From positions 7,948,501 through 8,012,500 of the forward strand of contig AP031351.1 of the NCBI GenBank assembly GCA_037833965.1: 64,000 nt of DNA, given 5' to 3'. The translations under genes and the position numbers were made by a program. Below are positions 34,321 through 47,956 of this stretch, piece after piece. The notes under the pieces are model-generated. The model saw nothing but the letters and a program-made list of their open reading frames with translations. It searched no databases and was not told where the DNA came from. The stretch comes from Marchantia polymorpha subsp. ruderalis. Lineage: Eukaryota > Streptophyta > Marchantiopsida > Marchantiales > Marchantiaceae. Numbering within the stretch: position 1 is the first letter of the stretch; every line of letters begins with the position of its first letter.

Positions 34321-37300
34321 GCTAATGGATCAGATGACAATTTTGAGATTGCCTCTATCAAAAGAATTATTTTTATCTCCATCTACTATAAGATAGATCT
34401 TATAGTATATACATTTGATCAAATGTAGATTTGATCAAAAGTAAAAACAAAAATTTGCAAAATCAACCCGTAACACAAAATCATCACTTTGATAATCCGT
34501 CGAGAGTGATGGATATAAAGAATTAGAAATAAAACTTCCTATTGTTCATGTGACATGTGTTTAGAATAACTTGCGGCTGACAGTATTTCATTGCACTGCG
34601 TGTCACTGAAGGGCATATAGATGCATGCTTAAAAATTGGAGAGTTATGATATGTTGTTCAATTGATTACACTTATCTGATTTTTTTTTAATCTTTGAAAA
34701 TAAAGTCAAAATCATGTGAAAAGTTTATTTTGTACTCATTAATACAATTTTTTTCCATATCCTTAGTCCATCACATTCATTGGTACACTGTGTTTAACTT
34801 AAAACTTTTTTTCAATTTTTTGTTACTAGCTTTCTAATAGGTACACTGATGTCGCACATATTTTGCTTTCTATTACCCATCAAACCATTGAGAAGCATGT
34901 GAAGGGTCTCTTCATCTATTCTTGTGTCACGATAATAGTGTTGAACATTCAATAATGTGATAACAAATGCTTCTTTCGTAGTGCATTGGCAACGCATTCT
35001 AAAAATACATGAGCTTGTGAAATCTTTATTCAAGCAATTGATTTAAATTGCGACAAGCTCTGGTCATAAAAGATTATATTTTTTCAATTGCAAACTCATG
35101 GTGCAATGCCAAAGCTACCTGATATTCACTTTGCAATTTGTTTCACATATGAACGTGCACAACTGAAGATATCTTTGCTAGATTGTTGAACAACATCTAA
35201 ATTATCACCAAAAGTCACTTTGTTGTTTCTTGCAGGTTGGCTTAGCTTGATTTTTTAAACAACTGTCTTGATAGCTTGCACACTAATAGACATAGGAGTA
35301 GGAGTTGTGGAAAATTTTTTACTAGTGATCAAACTCTTAGCTTGTGGAGCTGAAGTTGTTTCATCCTCAATAGTCTCAGTTGATACAACTTTCTTCTTCT
35401 TATTGAAACGTCTTCGCCTTACTACACCATATAGACAAACGCGTACAAGACAATTAAATTTAGTCTTGAACTTATGATATGTTTTGACTTCTATCACACT
35501 CAAGGAATGAAGAAACCTATCAAACTACTCAAAGTTGTCAAAGTGCTATCCAATCTTATACGTTAAGCTTCTACTTGGACTTCTTCCATCCAACTCAACC
35601 ATCTTACTTGTTAGACCTTCAAGCAATGTGAATATCGGTGTTGAAAAATTGTTGACGGTGAAAGAAATATTTGTTGTGCATTGAAAATTTCAATCACTAC
35701 AATTCCAATATGATAATTTGCTTGCAAATAATCCACATCCTCGTCCATACTCTTCAACTTCAAGTTTCTGCACAACATAAGTTGCAAGTTTCAAATGAAA
35801 CTCTAAATTTATCTTTTCTTTTTCACCAAGTTGTTGCTTGTCTCTCTGTGTAACCTGATAATAAAAGTTCAAAATCAGAGTATCACTTTAAACATATACT
35901 CCTCATCTAGCAAAAAGATTAAGCCAAGAGATTTATGTAAAAGCACAAAGGATTTGCGTCACCACACAAGATAAAGTCTTCAAAGTTTACTATAGTCCAA
36001 TCAATATGATCTTGAGTGTAATCCTACACATGATTAAGTTCTAATCAGTCCTCGTTGTTTTCAAAGTTTATTATGGTCCAATCAATATGCTCTTAAGTGT
36101 ACTACTACATTTGAATATGTAAAGCTCATTAAAAGTATGTATCACATAGCAAATTTTAATCATCTCATGCAACACTATTTTTTTGAACATCAACAAAGCT
36201 CGTCTCCAATAACTCAATACCGTTTCAACTTCCATGCATTTTCATCGTGCATATGATCTGCTGATAAAGAATATTTAGCTGATCTTCAAGTACTGGCCAA
36301 ATTTCATGCTTGCGTTGGAAAAGCAATCATTTACTTCAATATTTATAAAGTTAAGTGTTGTTTCATCTTGAGCTTTGCATGATGGTGAATGTCATACAAC
36401 TATTGTTGCAAGGTTGCAGATTATGACACTCCAGAAAATATATAATCTTAAGTTTGAAAAGTCAAAAGAAACACCAAGACGTTGAGAATCTGATTAAAAA
36501 AAGTCATAAAAGATGCAAAAAATGCATAATTGAAAAACATGTATCAAATTGATAAATAGGATCAAAAACAGTGGTTGTTGTCTCCAAAGAAAAATGCAAT
36601 CTCTCAAGCGACGGACTCTGGGCGTCAAAACCATGAACTGCGTTCATCAAAACCATGACCCTAAACCATGAACTGCGTTCATGGTTTTGACGCCCCTTAT
36701 TCCTAAAGCAGTTCGTATATTGCACCAAACATTTATGTCGTACAGGTTATCATTCAAGCATTATGGCATTCCATGACATTAGTATCGGAAAAATTCATCC
36801 GAAACATCAGATTTTCTGAAATGTCAACCATTATGTATCATCTGCTAAAATCACATGACCAATTCAAACCAAGTCCTGTATATTTTCTTCAAATAGTTTA
36901 TTATTACAATTTATTTAGACTTTAGTAGAGCAGATACACAACAAACCTGTGAAGATTCAAAGGACGCAATAAGTTGTGCTTTTTAGCAAGAAACATAGGT
37001 TACTAAACAAGAAATATGATCAATACCTAGAAAGTAAGATAGTAAATTCATCCGTTACATGGATTAGCACTAAAATCCGTGTTCTAATTCAAGAGTAGAG
37101 ATTATAAGTTGAGTGTGAAAATACTTGCTGAAAAATAGTGGTAGATGATGAACAAACGAATGACTTTGACACATTCTTCGTGGAAAATAAACATGAAGAA
37201 CTATGTGTAGTTTCAATTCACAAAGCTCCAGGGTTTTGAAGCATTAAAGTATAAACGTTTAGTAACTGATGAGCATATTGAAAACTTGAAGTTATAACAA

Positions 37301-38498
37301 GTCTATGTTGCAAAATGTTTGAATGATGAGGTCATGTGGTGAATGAAAGTTGGCAAAAATGAGTGATATGAAGCGAAGTTCAAAAAAATTAGTGAATGAA
37401 GTCATGGTAAAATTGACATCATGAAGATGATATTATCAGATTGCCAAGAATTCTAGAAGAAAATTTTCAATTAAGTGAGAGCCGTAGTGTCATACCAGAA
37501 CTAACTCACGAGTTTAGCCGCAAAAAATACAAGCTGACAAAGGAAGCAGTTAACAAGGAATTAGATATACAATAGGATAGACGTTGATACCTGTCAAGGG
37601 CTGTGATTGTGACCTTGTTCACATCAGTAGGATTCATAAAGTCACGTCATTTCTTGATTGCATCTTCGCATTCTATGAACATAGGATGGACAGATCCACT
37701 GCTCACATACAATTTTATCAGTTTGCTCCTCTTAAATTGTGTTCAAAGAATAGTACATGCTTCATCTTGCATAAGTTGAAAACAAAAAAAACTGCATACC
37801 TGATTTGTGTGTGAGGACTCAAAGGTTTTTTTTCAATTTTCATAAAGTCTCAATGAAAAAAAAGTATTTTTGATTTGCGGCCTTTGCTCTAGCTCTTTCA
37901 CACTTCAGTTTGTTGCTCCTTTGCACGTTGTTGCTTGATCATACTCATAGTCACCATTGGATTGATATAATAACATGAGTATGTGGTTATTGTTGGGATG
38001 CCATCAAGTAAAACAAAACTTGATGGATCTCACTCCATATATTGTTTTATGATGTAATTCTCATGAAGAGTTTGTTTGTTAAATAAAAGTGACATGTTTG
38101 TATTTTTCTGATTGTCAAATAAGGATTGAGTGTGCTAATTAGTGTGTTATTGTAAACACATTAATAAACATGTTCGTGAGAATGTAAATAACACACAATT
38201 TATGTACTTGTTAGATAAATTAGTCATCTCCTCAATTTATTACAATTAAAATGTATGATGAAGGTAAAACTTTATTTAATTGTATTTGTTATATTGATTT
38301 GTATAATGAAAATGTAGTGAAACCTTTTTAAGTTAATACTTCCGAGATCAATGGATTTGGTATTAATTTGGAAAAAATATCAATAAAAAAAGATTCAATA
38401 AATAATTCTTCATGTGTGTTATTAACATTCGCAAGCCGTGGCATTCATTTGAGATAGCAGCAACCCACAACTACAAACACAATCAGAATCACAACATA
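34321..38498. other. AT-rich intergenic DNA
   Basis: No gene is recognised. Minus-strand frames of 73 and 82 codons at 34.8-35.5 kb are AT-rich and match no family I know. A 19-bp perfect inverted repeat lies at 36,620-36,695 (listed separately). Confidence 0.5.
36620..36695. repeat. 19-bp perfect inverted repeat with 38-nt loop
   Basis: GGGCGTCAAAACCATGAAC (36620-36638) pairs without mismatch with 36677-36695. The word AACCATGAACTGCGTTCAT also occurs twice, in part overlapping the arms, so direct and inverted repeats are combined. It is an isolated GC-richer patch in AT-rich DNA. Confidence 0.85.
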
Positions 38499-38872
38499 AT
38501 GGCTTTAAAGAGATTCATCAATACAAACATAAGCAACGAGGTTCAGATAGCTCTTTGTGAACACAAAAAAAAGCATTCATTGCTCATGCAAGCAAATTTG
38601 ATGAAGTGGCTTCAAGAGACACATAACATTATATTCAATTAGGAAACGATTTCTCTGACGTTTAAACGCTTGGATGAAATTCTTGCCAAGAAGGAGGGTG
38701 TCAACCAAGCGACAAAGCGGCAGTGGACCGTGAAGATAACAGATGGCAGATGCGTCCAGAATTGCTACATCAATTTTAGATGCAACAAATCATCGTCGAT
38801 CATGAGATGTTTGCTGTCATCTAGAGAGTCAAGGACAAGATCAACATTATGAGGTTTCAGAAGCCAATCTCG
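38499..38872 (+). pseudogene. pogo/CENP-B-like transposase fragment (N-terminal HTH)
   Basis: From ATG 38499 the frame reads LKRFINTNISNEVQIALCEH and, a little later, LMKWLQETHNI. A TAG (38640-38642) intervenes, and the same phase continues with ETISLTFKRLDEILAK. This pattern of a basic start, LC.+K, a +W turn and a TIS..K+.E helix is the CENP-B-type helix-turn-helix of pogo/Tigger transposases. After about 38,725 the phase is lost, but IVDHEMFAV in another frame resembles the following part of such proteins. No catalytic domain remains. It is a decayed DNA-binding domain only. Confidence 0.55.
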
Positions 38873-40379
38873 GAGTATTTCTTCAAGGTTTAGATGTCCA
38901 AATACAAAAAGTTTGTGTGAAATCTATGTCTGCCATAGTGGTTATAAATATAAAAAATATTTAGTACTGCTTGTGGAATATCTATTATAAACTTTTGGAA
39001 GTTTATTAATGAATGTATGTGGTCCAACTTGGAACTAGACCACATATATTAAACATCACATGTCATAAATTTAGGTTAGTATTAATTTAGACTGGTTCTA
39101 CTGAAGTAGTTATTCAAGTTATTTTTTATTTTTAGATTTTCTGTTTTATTTTCATATGAGCTATTCTTTTAAATCCTTGTGTTACATTGCAATGTTGTTT
39201 GTGTAAAAATGAATCAAATATGAAGAAAAAATAAAGAAATAAAGGAAAATTAAACGCGTAAAGACAATCCATGCAAGATAAAAAAACATTGTGATAAACG
39301 CTATTGGAAAAGATTGAATTCAATATTCACAATTGAGTTTTAAAATAATTGAGTTGGATTAGACGAAAGTGCTAAATAAGCTTTGAAGTTAAGATTAATT
39401 TTAAAATTAAAAAACTATTTGAATTATAAAGATTTTTTTGAGTATAGATTAATGAGTCTTGAAGTAAAGTTTGAAAGACATAGAATTAGTTTGGAGTTGA
39501 GTTATGCTTTGAGAGTCAAACAAAAGCCGTATGGAAGCCCAAAAGCACTATAATATGAATGTTATACATGATCATAAAGACTAGCAATGTATGATTGTCC
39601 AACTTTCATTTGATGCTTTCATTCATAACTTTTTGCATAGCTCTACATTTTGATTGTTATTCAATTAACACTATTAGTAGCAAGTCACAAGATGAGATTT
39701 GAATAAAAAATTTGATCTCTGATTTGTATTGATATACAACAAAAACCTAATTTGTACACATGTTTGTGAAAATGTAGTGAAATACAACATAATTTTTTTA
39801 ACAATTTTTCTCATAGAAAATGCAAATTTTAACATCCAAAATCTGGCAAAACAAGATGGAAATAATGAAAATTGTGTAAAATAAGAAAGTCAAATAAAAT
39901 CAAAATAATAATAATCTATTTTATGCAAGTCAAAGAAAACTTGAAGACTATAGATTTGGATGAAATGTTAAACCCTCCCTCAATAATGATTAAAAAAAAA
40001 TTAAATAAGTTGTGATTTTTGCTAACTCATTATCTAAAGACCTTCCTAAAGTGATAGTGCCTTCATAAATAACATCTACAAACTGCTAAAAATTTTGATC
40101 CTAATCACGTCCTCATACTAAAATTGATAAACCACAGCAATTTGCTATTTTATAAACTTGGTCAACTTTCACAACTTTTGTAAATTGATATAACCTACAT
40201 ATGTGCTATTTAAACTTGAGCAAAGTAGCTCTAAATCCCCCTTGGTACCATCTTGCGAGTTTTGATAGCCCTAATCTTGTTCTTCATCTGTTCTAGGGTT
40301 CTCGTGATGTGATCCTGTGTATTCGCCAGTTGCATCTAGAAGGTTTCAAGCGTTGAATCATACGTTATGACTCAGCGGC
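38873..40379. other. AT-rich intergenic DNA, nothing seen
   Basis: The stretch is strongly AT-rich, with short low-complexity frames only. I see no repeats of note and no gene. Confidence 0.6.
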
Positions 40380-40757
40380 CAAAATAGGAGGAATCGTTTC
40401 ACTGTCGTCTTCATCCACTGAATTGTCAGCTTGCGTGGGGAGGTGATCTCAAGTGACCTCGTCCAGTTCCGGTAGATATGTGATCACCGGCTCATTTGAA
40501 AAATTGGAAATATTCTAGATATCCATTGGATTACTATATTGGAATTGCTGGATATGTGATTCCAGATCTTTGATGACCTCCTGATCCACGAGTTCCTCTT
40601 CAGCAATAAGGATTTTTGCAGCAGCGACCTCCTCTTGAGTGACTGGCAGTTGCTGATCTTTCCTTGGGACGTGGATTACACTCCGGATCTTGCAGGTGTC
40701 TAAAGCAGTTGGCAATAGTTGTGGGTTTAACCTCATCACTCCATGCTGGAACTGCAA
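40380..40757 (-). pseudogene. Probable C-terminal fragment of a pogo-like transposase
   Basis: On the minus strand an 80-codon frame (40757 to 40515) contains PQLLPTALDTCKIRSVI, which resembles the PxTIxNCFRHCKI segment near the C terminus of pogo/Tigger-type transposases. It is followed by an acidic stretch (QEEVAAAKILIAEEELVDQE). Beyond the TAG the same phase continues as acidic sequence (ELDEVT, ADNSVDEDDSETIPPIL) to about 40,385, with further stops. Codon-like composition is better than in flanking DNA. Strand and distance show it is not part of the same copy as the fragment at 38.5 kb. The assignment rests on a short motif only. Confidence 0.35.
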
Positions 40758-42028
40758 GTCTGATGGTTTCCTGATATTAAAAAAAATTGAATGTTATTTA
40801 AACCCAATGAAAACTTTTATGTTATTGAAGATTTGCATTAAGTTTAATGTTAATGTTGCTTCAATTGAAACTAGCATATACATGTTAACCCTAGAAAAAA
40901 AAAATGTAAACTAAAACTTCTCAAAAAAATCGGATTTTGAATTTGTGATTGATATAAAATCTTACAATCATACTGACGAATATATCAAAATTATTTTTCC
41001 GAAATTATTTTATATAAGATTTTTTCACATGTGTATAAATATTGGCAATCTCACTATCTCTATATATGATTTAAGTCTATCATGTTTTGATTGATTGTTT
41101 TATTTATTTCTAATTAACATAGGTACATATGATAGATTTACACCTAAAACTTTCCGCATTATATCTATGTTAATTGTAGTGATTATAGTTTTCAAGACAT
41201 CAATCCATGGAAATATTATTAAAAGTTAACACATATATAAAAGTTACTTATAATAAGTGTGTTTATCATTAGTTTCATCAATAAGTCTATCATCATATAA
41301 AAGATTTGATACTATTTGTTTAAGAACACAATTTAAGATTTTAACAAGTGACTCTCAATGTCCGCAATCGTAATTAGCTAAGACTAATAATGTATGTATA
41401 ATTTTGATTCTTTGAACATGCAATTTCAACATTCGCATTAATTTGATATTTGATATTCGCATTAATATATATAATGCATGTAGAAGGGTTAGCCCTTGTC
41501 CAATAGCTGATTACTCAGCTGTGTAGAGGGCCCCACATTTTTCAATTGTCATTAAAAGTACAAAAATCAATGATTTCTAATGTAGGACTATGTAGTTCAT
41601 TTACTTATATAGATTATTTTATGGAGCAATGAACAAAGAATTCGATACTTTCACAAGACACAAATATATCAACTAAGTAAAACACTGAGCTTTGGATACC
41701 ATGTACTTGAATAATTTACCCTGTAGGGAGTATTGACGAATATCATATATTCATGAGCAATCAAATGTTCAAATTGTTTGTAAATATCCATACTTAAAAA
41801 TATAAAAAATTTATCATTGTGGGATATACTTTTCATTATCAAGCTATATAATTTAAAAACTCATTCTTATTTAGTTTTTTATTTCTTATTTGGTTTTTAC
41901 ATACTTTCTTTATTATCTTCAACCTATATTAGTTAGGGAAGAAAAACTTGTTCCTTGAAATTTACTCGCCCCGAATCTCCGCGCAATGGAGTATAGTATA
42001 AATTACTTTATATTACAAGACTTGACTT
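40758..42028. other. AT-rich intergenic DNA, nothing seen
   Basis: I see no coding frame of substance and no clear repeat. Confidence 0.6.
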
Positions 42029-42140
42029 TGTTTCGAGCATTCCCGAAAGTAATAGTTTAAATATATGCACCAAAACCATTCCCTTTGTGTCGAGCATTCC
42101 CGAAGTAATAGCTTCCAAGATATGTACCAAAACCATTGCC
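42029..42140. repeat. 57-bp tandem duplication
   Basis: The words TCGAGCATTCCCGAA (42033 and 42090) and ACCAAAACCATT recur in order at an offset of 57 bp, with several substitutions between the two units. Confidence 0.85.
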
Positions 42141-42384
42141 ATCATGCTAAAAATGAGCAACTTTATTGACTCTCCTACAGGTGACTCCCCGTATTATCTT
42201 TCCTGTCTATTCCGAAACGCACTACAATAGGCCCTAAACAATATTTTCCATAGATTCTATGGTTTCCATCCTCTTTGTTATCTAATTAAGTACTCTTATC
42301 GGGGTATTCACCTAACACCGCTGAAAGCCAGAAAACTCAGCTTCTAGCTCATTCTGGAGCGGGAACACGTGCGGAACAAATCAC

Positions 42385-44025
42385 GTGATTGTCAGATTTT
42401 GTTGTGGTCATGAAACACGGATGCAGGGAATATTCGCATTGATGCTGGCAGTTTGCACGATGATAGACCTCGATTGGATTTCCGCACCTGCGACCGGCGC
42501 AGCGAATAAGCGATCCGTAGACATCGCGGACAAGTACAGAAGAAGATGCGATAAAAAAAAACTAAACCTATGCTTGAGAGATGCTGCTATTGGCGCGATG
42601 TTGTCAGTACTCAAAAGGCCCGCCGGTCAAAGTGGATCTATTTGTCTGGTGTGGTACCGGGCACTCATGGAAGACTCTCAGAACAATATGCTATCAGACT
42701 CTCGACTCTCGTATCGAATATGCAGTTAGAATATGCACGAGACCAAATCGATACGAAACACTCGGGAACGATCAGACCTGGAGGTCTCCGGTGATCCGAG
42801 CCGGGATATTTATTATTCCACAGCCTGCTCTCGGAGGACTCTCTCTTACATCATTATCGATGTTCAGTATAGCACTAGATCGAGTCGCGGTAGGTCGAAT
42901 ATTTACGACATACCTCCACACTTACCGGGTCGAGGACGGGCGAGACCGAGCCCCATCACATCATCTCCTGGCTGAGGTTGCCATCAAGTTTCCTTTCCGG
43001 TAACCTCCTCGTCGTCCGGCCGGCCGAAGAGACGGGGCTCGAGATCCTCCAGCCACCATACATTTACGGTGGCGCACTTTCCCGTATGGATGTGAGCATA
43101 TGCATGCAGTGGCGGGCGACATGCTCGCACGCATATCCACCCCTCAATTCCGTGCGTTGTCGTTTTCAGAGAGATTACGCCAAGTGAACACGACGATGGC
43201 GGGAAGGGGAGGTTGACATATTAGACGGGCGGTGATGGGTGGATGGATGGAATGATGATGATGATGCGGCAGGGGTCGCTCACTAGTCACTTTGCGCTCC
43301 TGGAGTCTTGACCGGAGGTGGTCGTGCAGTCAACGACTAGCGGCCAGCGTACTGGTTCGTCCGGTCGCAGGAGAAGAAAGCCAAGGACGAGGATCGGCTG
43401 ATTGAATATGAAAGGTTGGGGTGAAGATGAGAGTCCCCGAGTGGGACAAACTCTGGCGCCGAGACCTCGCTGTCAGTGGGCGACGCAGAGATGGGTCGCC
43501 TTGAGAGGTCCATAAGAGAACACACCCGCCGGCGATCCTTGCATCACACACTTGCGATTGATCTCGCGAGCGACGCTTGCCGGACGTCGGATTCCTCCGC
43601 ATCTCCGGCTTACTTCCGGCTCAAGGAACCGGCAGGCACGCCGCATCACCGGACGGACGTACGTCGTACGAGAGGCTCTCGTCAGGCCCGCGCTACCCCT
43701 CCTCTGCTACTGTGCCGTGATCCTTGCGCGGTTACTTCTCACGATGTTTCCTTCTGCTTCCTTCTTTTGTCTGAAGAGATCCCTTCCTCTGTTCACTGCA
43801 CTCTGCGGTAGCAGTGCCCTTCCTCATGTGGCGCATATTGAAGATGTTGTGTTGGCCTTTCTCTCCTTCGAGATCTCGTCGCTTTTCGACCGAGAGGGCA
43901 TCACGAACCAGGGCAGTGCTAGCAGCCGAAAGCCAAGGAAGGACTTTCTCGATGCTCAGGTGACCCCTGCATATTTCCATTTTCGTTCGCTTGCACATGC
44001 ATTATTATCTTCTTCCAGTGGATAA
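42385..44025. other. GC-rich block, unidentified (possible leader or exon region)
   Basis: Composition shifts sharply to GC-rich from about 42.36 to 44.02 kb, like the leaders of the two real genes here. Several overlapping frames of 70-157 codons exist in different phases and on both strands, which is expected from GC content alone. The longest, 43552-44025 on the plus strand, ends close to a possible donor (CAGGTGACC at 43,959-43,967), but I find no matching downstream exon. It could be the 5' part of a decayed gene or a non-coding transcript. Confidence 0.3.
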
Positions 44026-46782
44026 GTGGTCCATTCTGCTCACTTCTGAGTTTTGGCACCAATTCGATCATTCGTTATTTTTTACTTTGACTGTATTCGA
44101 TATCGGGATGTTATCCTGTTTCATTACTACTCACTAGCAACAGATCCTGATGATTAGAAAGTAAAGATGAGAAAAGCATACTCCCTTTCGCCTGTAGATT
44201 TTTTCGGTTTTCTGTCTGCAATTTTTGAACTGTATCATTTGCCTTTATATTTGTATGTTGTCTTCAGTGCCAGGGGTTAAGACAAATTTGCATGGCCTCC
44301 GATGGCCTTTCATTTTGGTGCAGCTTTGCAGATCATTCCTCAGCTTTAGTTCGACCCGAGAGAACCATTTGATTAAGAAGTGTTTCCCTCTCCGCACTTG
44401 TCAAACAAGCTAAAGTTAGCCTACGAATGAACAGCAAGAATTCAGTGAAAAGTCGAAAAACACACTGTGGATTCCACGTAGTTCTTTTTCATGTTTTAGC
44501 GCAAACCCCTACATTTGCTTAGCAAGTGCTCGCCAATGGAAACATGAGGATCATCAAATTATTCCCCACAAGTGTGACCTCTGGCCCAGGAGCAGGCAGA
44601 TTAACCGATGGCATTGAAAATTATAATATCGATATTAAACAATTCATTTCGAAAACTCGTTATTACAGGTGTACCAGTTTTTTTAAAAGAAAATAAACAT
44701 CTGAAATAGAAAAATTACAAGTGAAAAGAATTATTTAGATATATATATATATATACATTTACATAATTTTACATTGTATGTGTATTGAGATAAATCATGT
44801 CAGATTTCACTCGTAACAAACTCTTCAAGAATTTATTTGTGATTGCTGCTCAAATTTGACGTCACTTTGATCAAACTGAAAAAATAATTTCTTCAATTTT
44901 TCATTCTAAAAAATTGATGAACTATAAATGAATTCAATCCATTATTATTATCAAGAACATTCTCTATTTAGCAAATATTATAACTAGAATATAATATGGT
45001 TACCATCAAATTGAAATTATTGTAAAATATCTTGTAAACACTACACAATATAAAAAAAAGTTCGAAATTGTTGACCTTATATCTAAAATTCAGCAATTGC
45101 ATAATTAAATAGATTATTTCTTGATTTGATCTTGCTTAATCATTCAAATTTTTTTCATTCAATATAAAGTATATAAATTTTGTACAAATTGTAATAATTT
45201 TATAGCATAATTTTACTTCCATCTTAATTTAAAACCTATAGTCCGGGCTCCCATGCGAATGACTTAGGTTGTCATGTACGCATTTGGTACAGTATATTAT
45301 TACAATGTTTTCCATTCGTGGACGTAATCTCTTGAAGGCGAATCACGTTATATGCTTCTCTCTCATTTTAATTGTTTATTTGAATGTATTGTCATTGATG
45401 ATTATACATTTAAAAAATAGATGTCTAATATGTCTAATTTCAAATCTCTTGAATCCCTAATCTCAAAGTCAGATCTCAAGTACTTTCACAAAGAAAAATT
45501 TTCAAATTGATGAAACAACAAAACATTCCAACGCGGCGCCGACACGCATGACAGCTTTCAATTCGTCGTATTAATAGGAATTTGATCTTCAGATTTCAGA
45601 ACAAGATGTTGCCACGAGTTGAGTCATTGCAATTGTATGCAGATGATAAACTGCGTAGCATTGCGAGATGAAAGCGGTTCTAGCATCGATTTGGATTATC
45701 CACCTGAGTATTCTTTTTAATTAGTGAAACTTAAAGTTCATGATATCAGTCGTCTTATTATCCAACAGAAGTACCATGTTGATTATAGTTGATCTCTTTC
45801 CAAATTGGATCTCAATTTGCAGATTTTTGTACCATGTACAACAATGTTTCGGCTTGTAAGGAAGTCATAGATTTCTTTGATCACGCGTGCTCGTTTGACG
45901 ATGCGTGGTCACTGCCATGTTTACCACCTTAAAGCAATAAAACAGGAAGACTATGTATTTTTGAAAGAATTCATGCTTGAGATTCATCCAAGAATCATTT
46001 GCATGGTTGTTCCTAATCTCGCCGATGTGTTGTCTATTACGTTAGCTCATAGAGATCGAGAAAGAGAGAATCATTCAGATAGTGAAGACTGTACATGGAA
46101 AAGACACAATACCTGGAGTGGATCAAGCTCAGGTCACAAACTTGAAATTCATGCAAATCGGAATTAAATCCACTCGCGAATGATGTTATCAAGAACATGG
46201 GATTAAGAAAAATTTACTTAAATATGAAATTTTTTATGTCAAATTATTTTTGCAAAAAATTCTAGTTGAAATTGATATAATAAATATCACATATAAATTT
46301 TGTTTTTAATATCTTGATAAAATTGAATCATTATTTTCCTACATTAAATTGAAACAAATAGAATGTATGTCTTAGAATTCTTTTAAATAATGATGTCTAA
46401 TTTTATGGAAAATTTGTGATTAATTTGACTTGATTAGGCACAAATAGACATATGCCTAATCTACATAGGATTCTTATGATAAAGACATGAAGAATTCACT
46501 ATCTTTATGTTTGCAATTATGAATCCATAATTATGCCCCATATGCCTAATACGAATGGATATATATGTATAGTCATAATTCTTCAGTACAGATCCAACAC
46601 TCAGTATAGAGGTATACGCCTAGTACAGCAGTTGTGTCAAGTATATGAGTACCATAGTGAAAATCTGTCACTTATCGCGATTATGTTCACCGATCTACTT
46701 AACTCATAACATCATCAGCACATGTGCAATATCATGGTTCAAAACGATAGAACACAAGTAGTGAAGAAATAAAAGTAACCTC
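44026..46782. other. AT-rich intergenic DNA with one unrecognised frame
   Basis: Mostly AT-rich. A 96-codon plus-strand frame at 45,877-46,167 (including FLKEFMLEIHPRIICMVV) is a little more protein-like than its surroundings, but I do not recognise it. The sequence near 45,239-45,275 resembles 56,258-56,295 (shared GGCTCCCA.GCGAA and TAGGTTGTC words), so a short dispersed repeat is likely. Confidence 0.4.
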
Positions 46783-47832
46783 ATGCTTTTATTTCTTCGT
46801 TTATTCGCTTCTTTATTTCAAGGGTACACATCACGAAGAAAAGCACGAGGGATGCTTTCCAGGATTCGGGCTGGAGACAGGCGACAACGGAGAGATGTAG
46901 TGACATCAGTAACGACTGGCTTTAGATTTTTCTGCCCAAAAGTTGGGCCCAATCCAATAGCTGATAGTGTGCAGGCCGGAGATTTCTGCCTCGCATTCTT
47001 GCGGCCAATGTGGATCGAATCGGCTCGAAGAGTTCTAGATACAAGGCGCGCCATGCGCAAGAGTAGCATGACTCAGGAATTCTGAAAGAAATGCAGGAAA
47101 GAGAAAAGAGAGGACACCCAGGCCCCGGCTCGACCTCCAAAAGAACAAAACCGTGGCCCCATTTCCACGAGAATGAGTTGTTTTACCAAAAAGCTCCTAG
47201 ACCCGAGGAAAAGTACATTACGCCTATTGAGAAATCATTTTAATTTTTGCAAGCCAGAGGAGCTGTCATTTGTCAGAACCGAAGACCGCACCTCGGCAGG
47301 GGCAGGGGGCCGGGGCCGCGGCCAGGACAGTCCAGCGACCTCCAAGGTATCGCCGCTTTCTGACATCCCGATTTCCCGACCTATCGGAATTCCACACACC
47401 ACGCTACTGCAAAATGCGAGCATTTCCCTCCGAGAAAGGAATGGTGGGATGGGCTTACGACGGAAGATCCGATCGTCCCAGCGCGAAAGCCCGATTTTTC
47501 CCTTCTCCCTGTACCTTCCCCATCGAGAGGGACCAACGTCGAATGTCGGTGGGGCCATCACATGGACAGTTCATCCAGGTCTCAAGCGAAGTCGCAGATG
47601 CTGTACGAATTTGATAACGTGGACACATGAACTCTGCAAAAGGAAATTAACCAGTCCACCAAACGAATATTTAGCATGTACGAGAAGAGGAGCGCTCACG
47701 AAAGCCTCTGACACTACGACCGGACTAGCGTCAAAAGTTGCCATCTGCAGGACACTACCGTACTGTGTAGGTGCACACAGTAAGTCCCCGTTCCAGTTGA
47801 GGAAGGGGCCGAGTGTAATCAACTTCTTCTGA
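46783..47832 (+). other. GC-rich block with an unrecognised 219-codon frame
   Basis: A compact GC-rich segment with abrupt edges in AT-rich DNA. It contains a 100-codon frame (46783-47085) and a 219-codon frame from ATG 47173 to 47832. The larger product is basic, rich in Ser, Arg and Thr, has a Gly/Arg-rich patch (AGAGGRGRGQ) and no domain I know. The minus strand is also open in places, so these frames may be chance products of composition. Alternatives are an unknown gene, a promoter region, or inserted foreign DNA such as an organelle fragment. Confidence 0.25.
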
Positions 47833-47956
47833 TCACATCGTCACAATAATCACGATTTTCCCTGAACGGATCCATTTTCGAGTAAATTGACCTTGTTCTG
47901 ACCCTCTCTCCATAATAGCATCAAAAGTCCAAAACTCCAATGAAGAAATGTGATTA

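Noticed and set aside
43090..43142. Possible miRNA-like hairpin in the 43-kb GC-rich block
   Set aside because: Only about seven consecutive pairs can be formed before mismatches.
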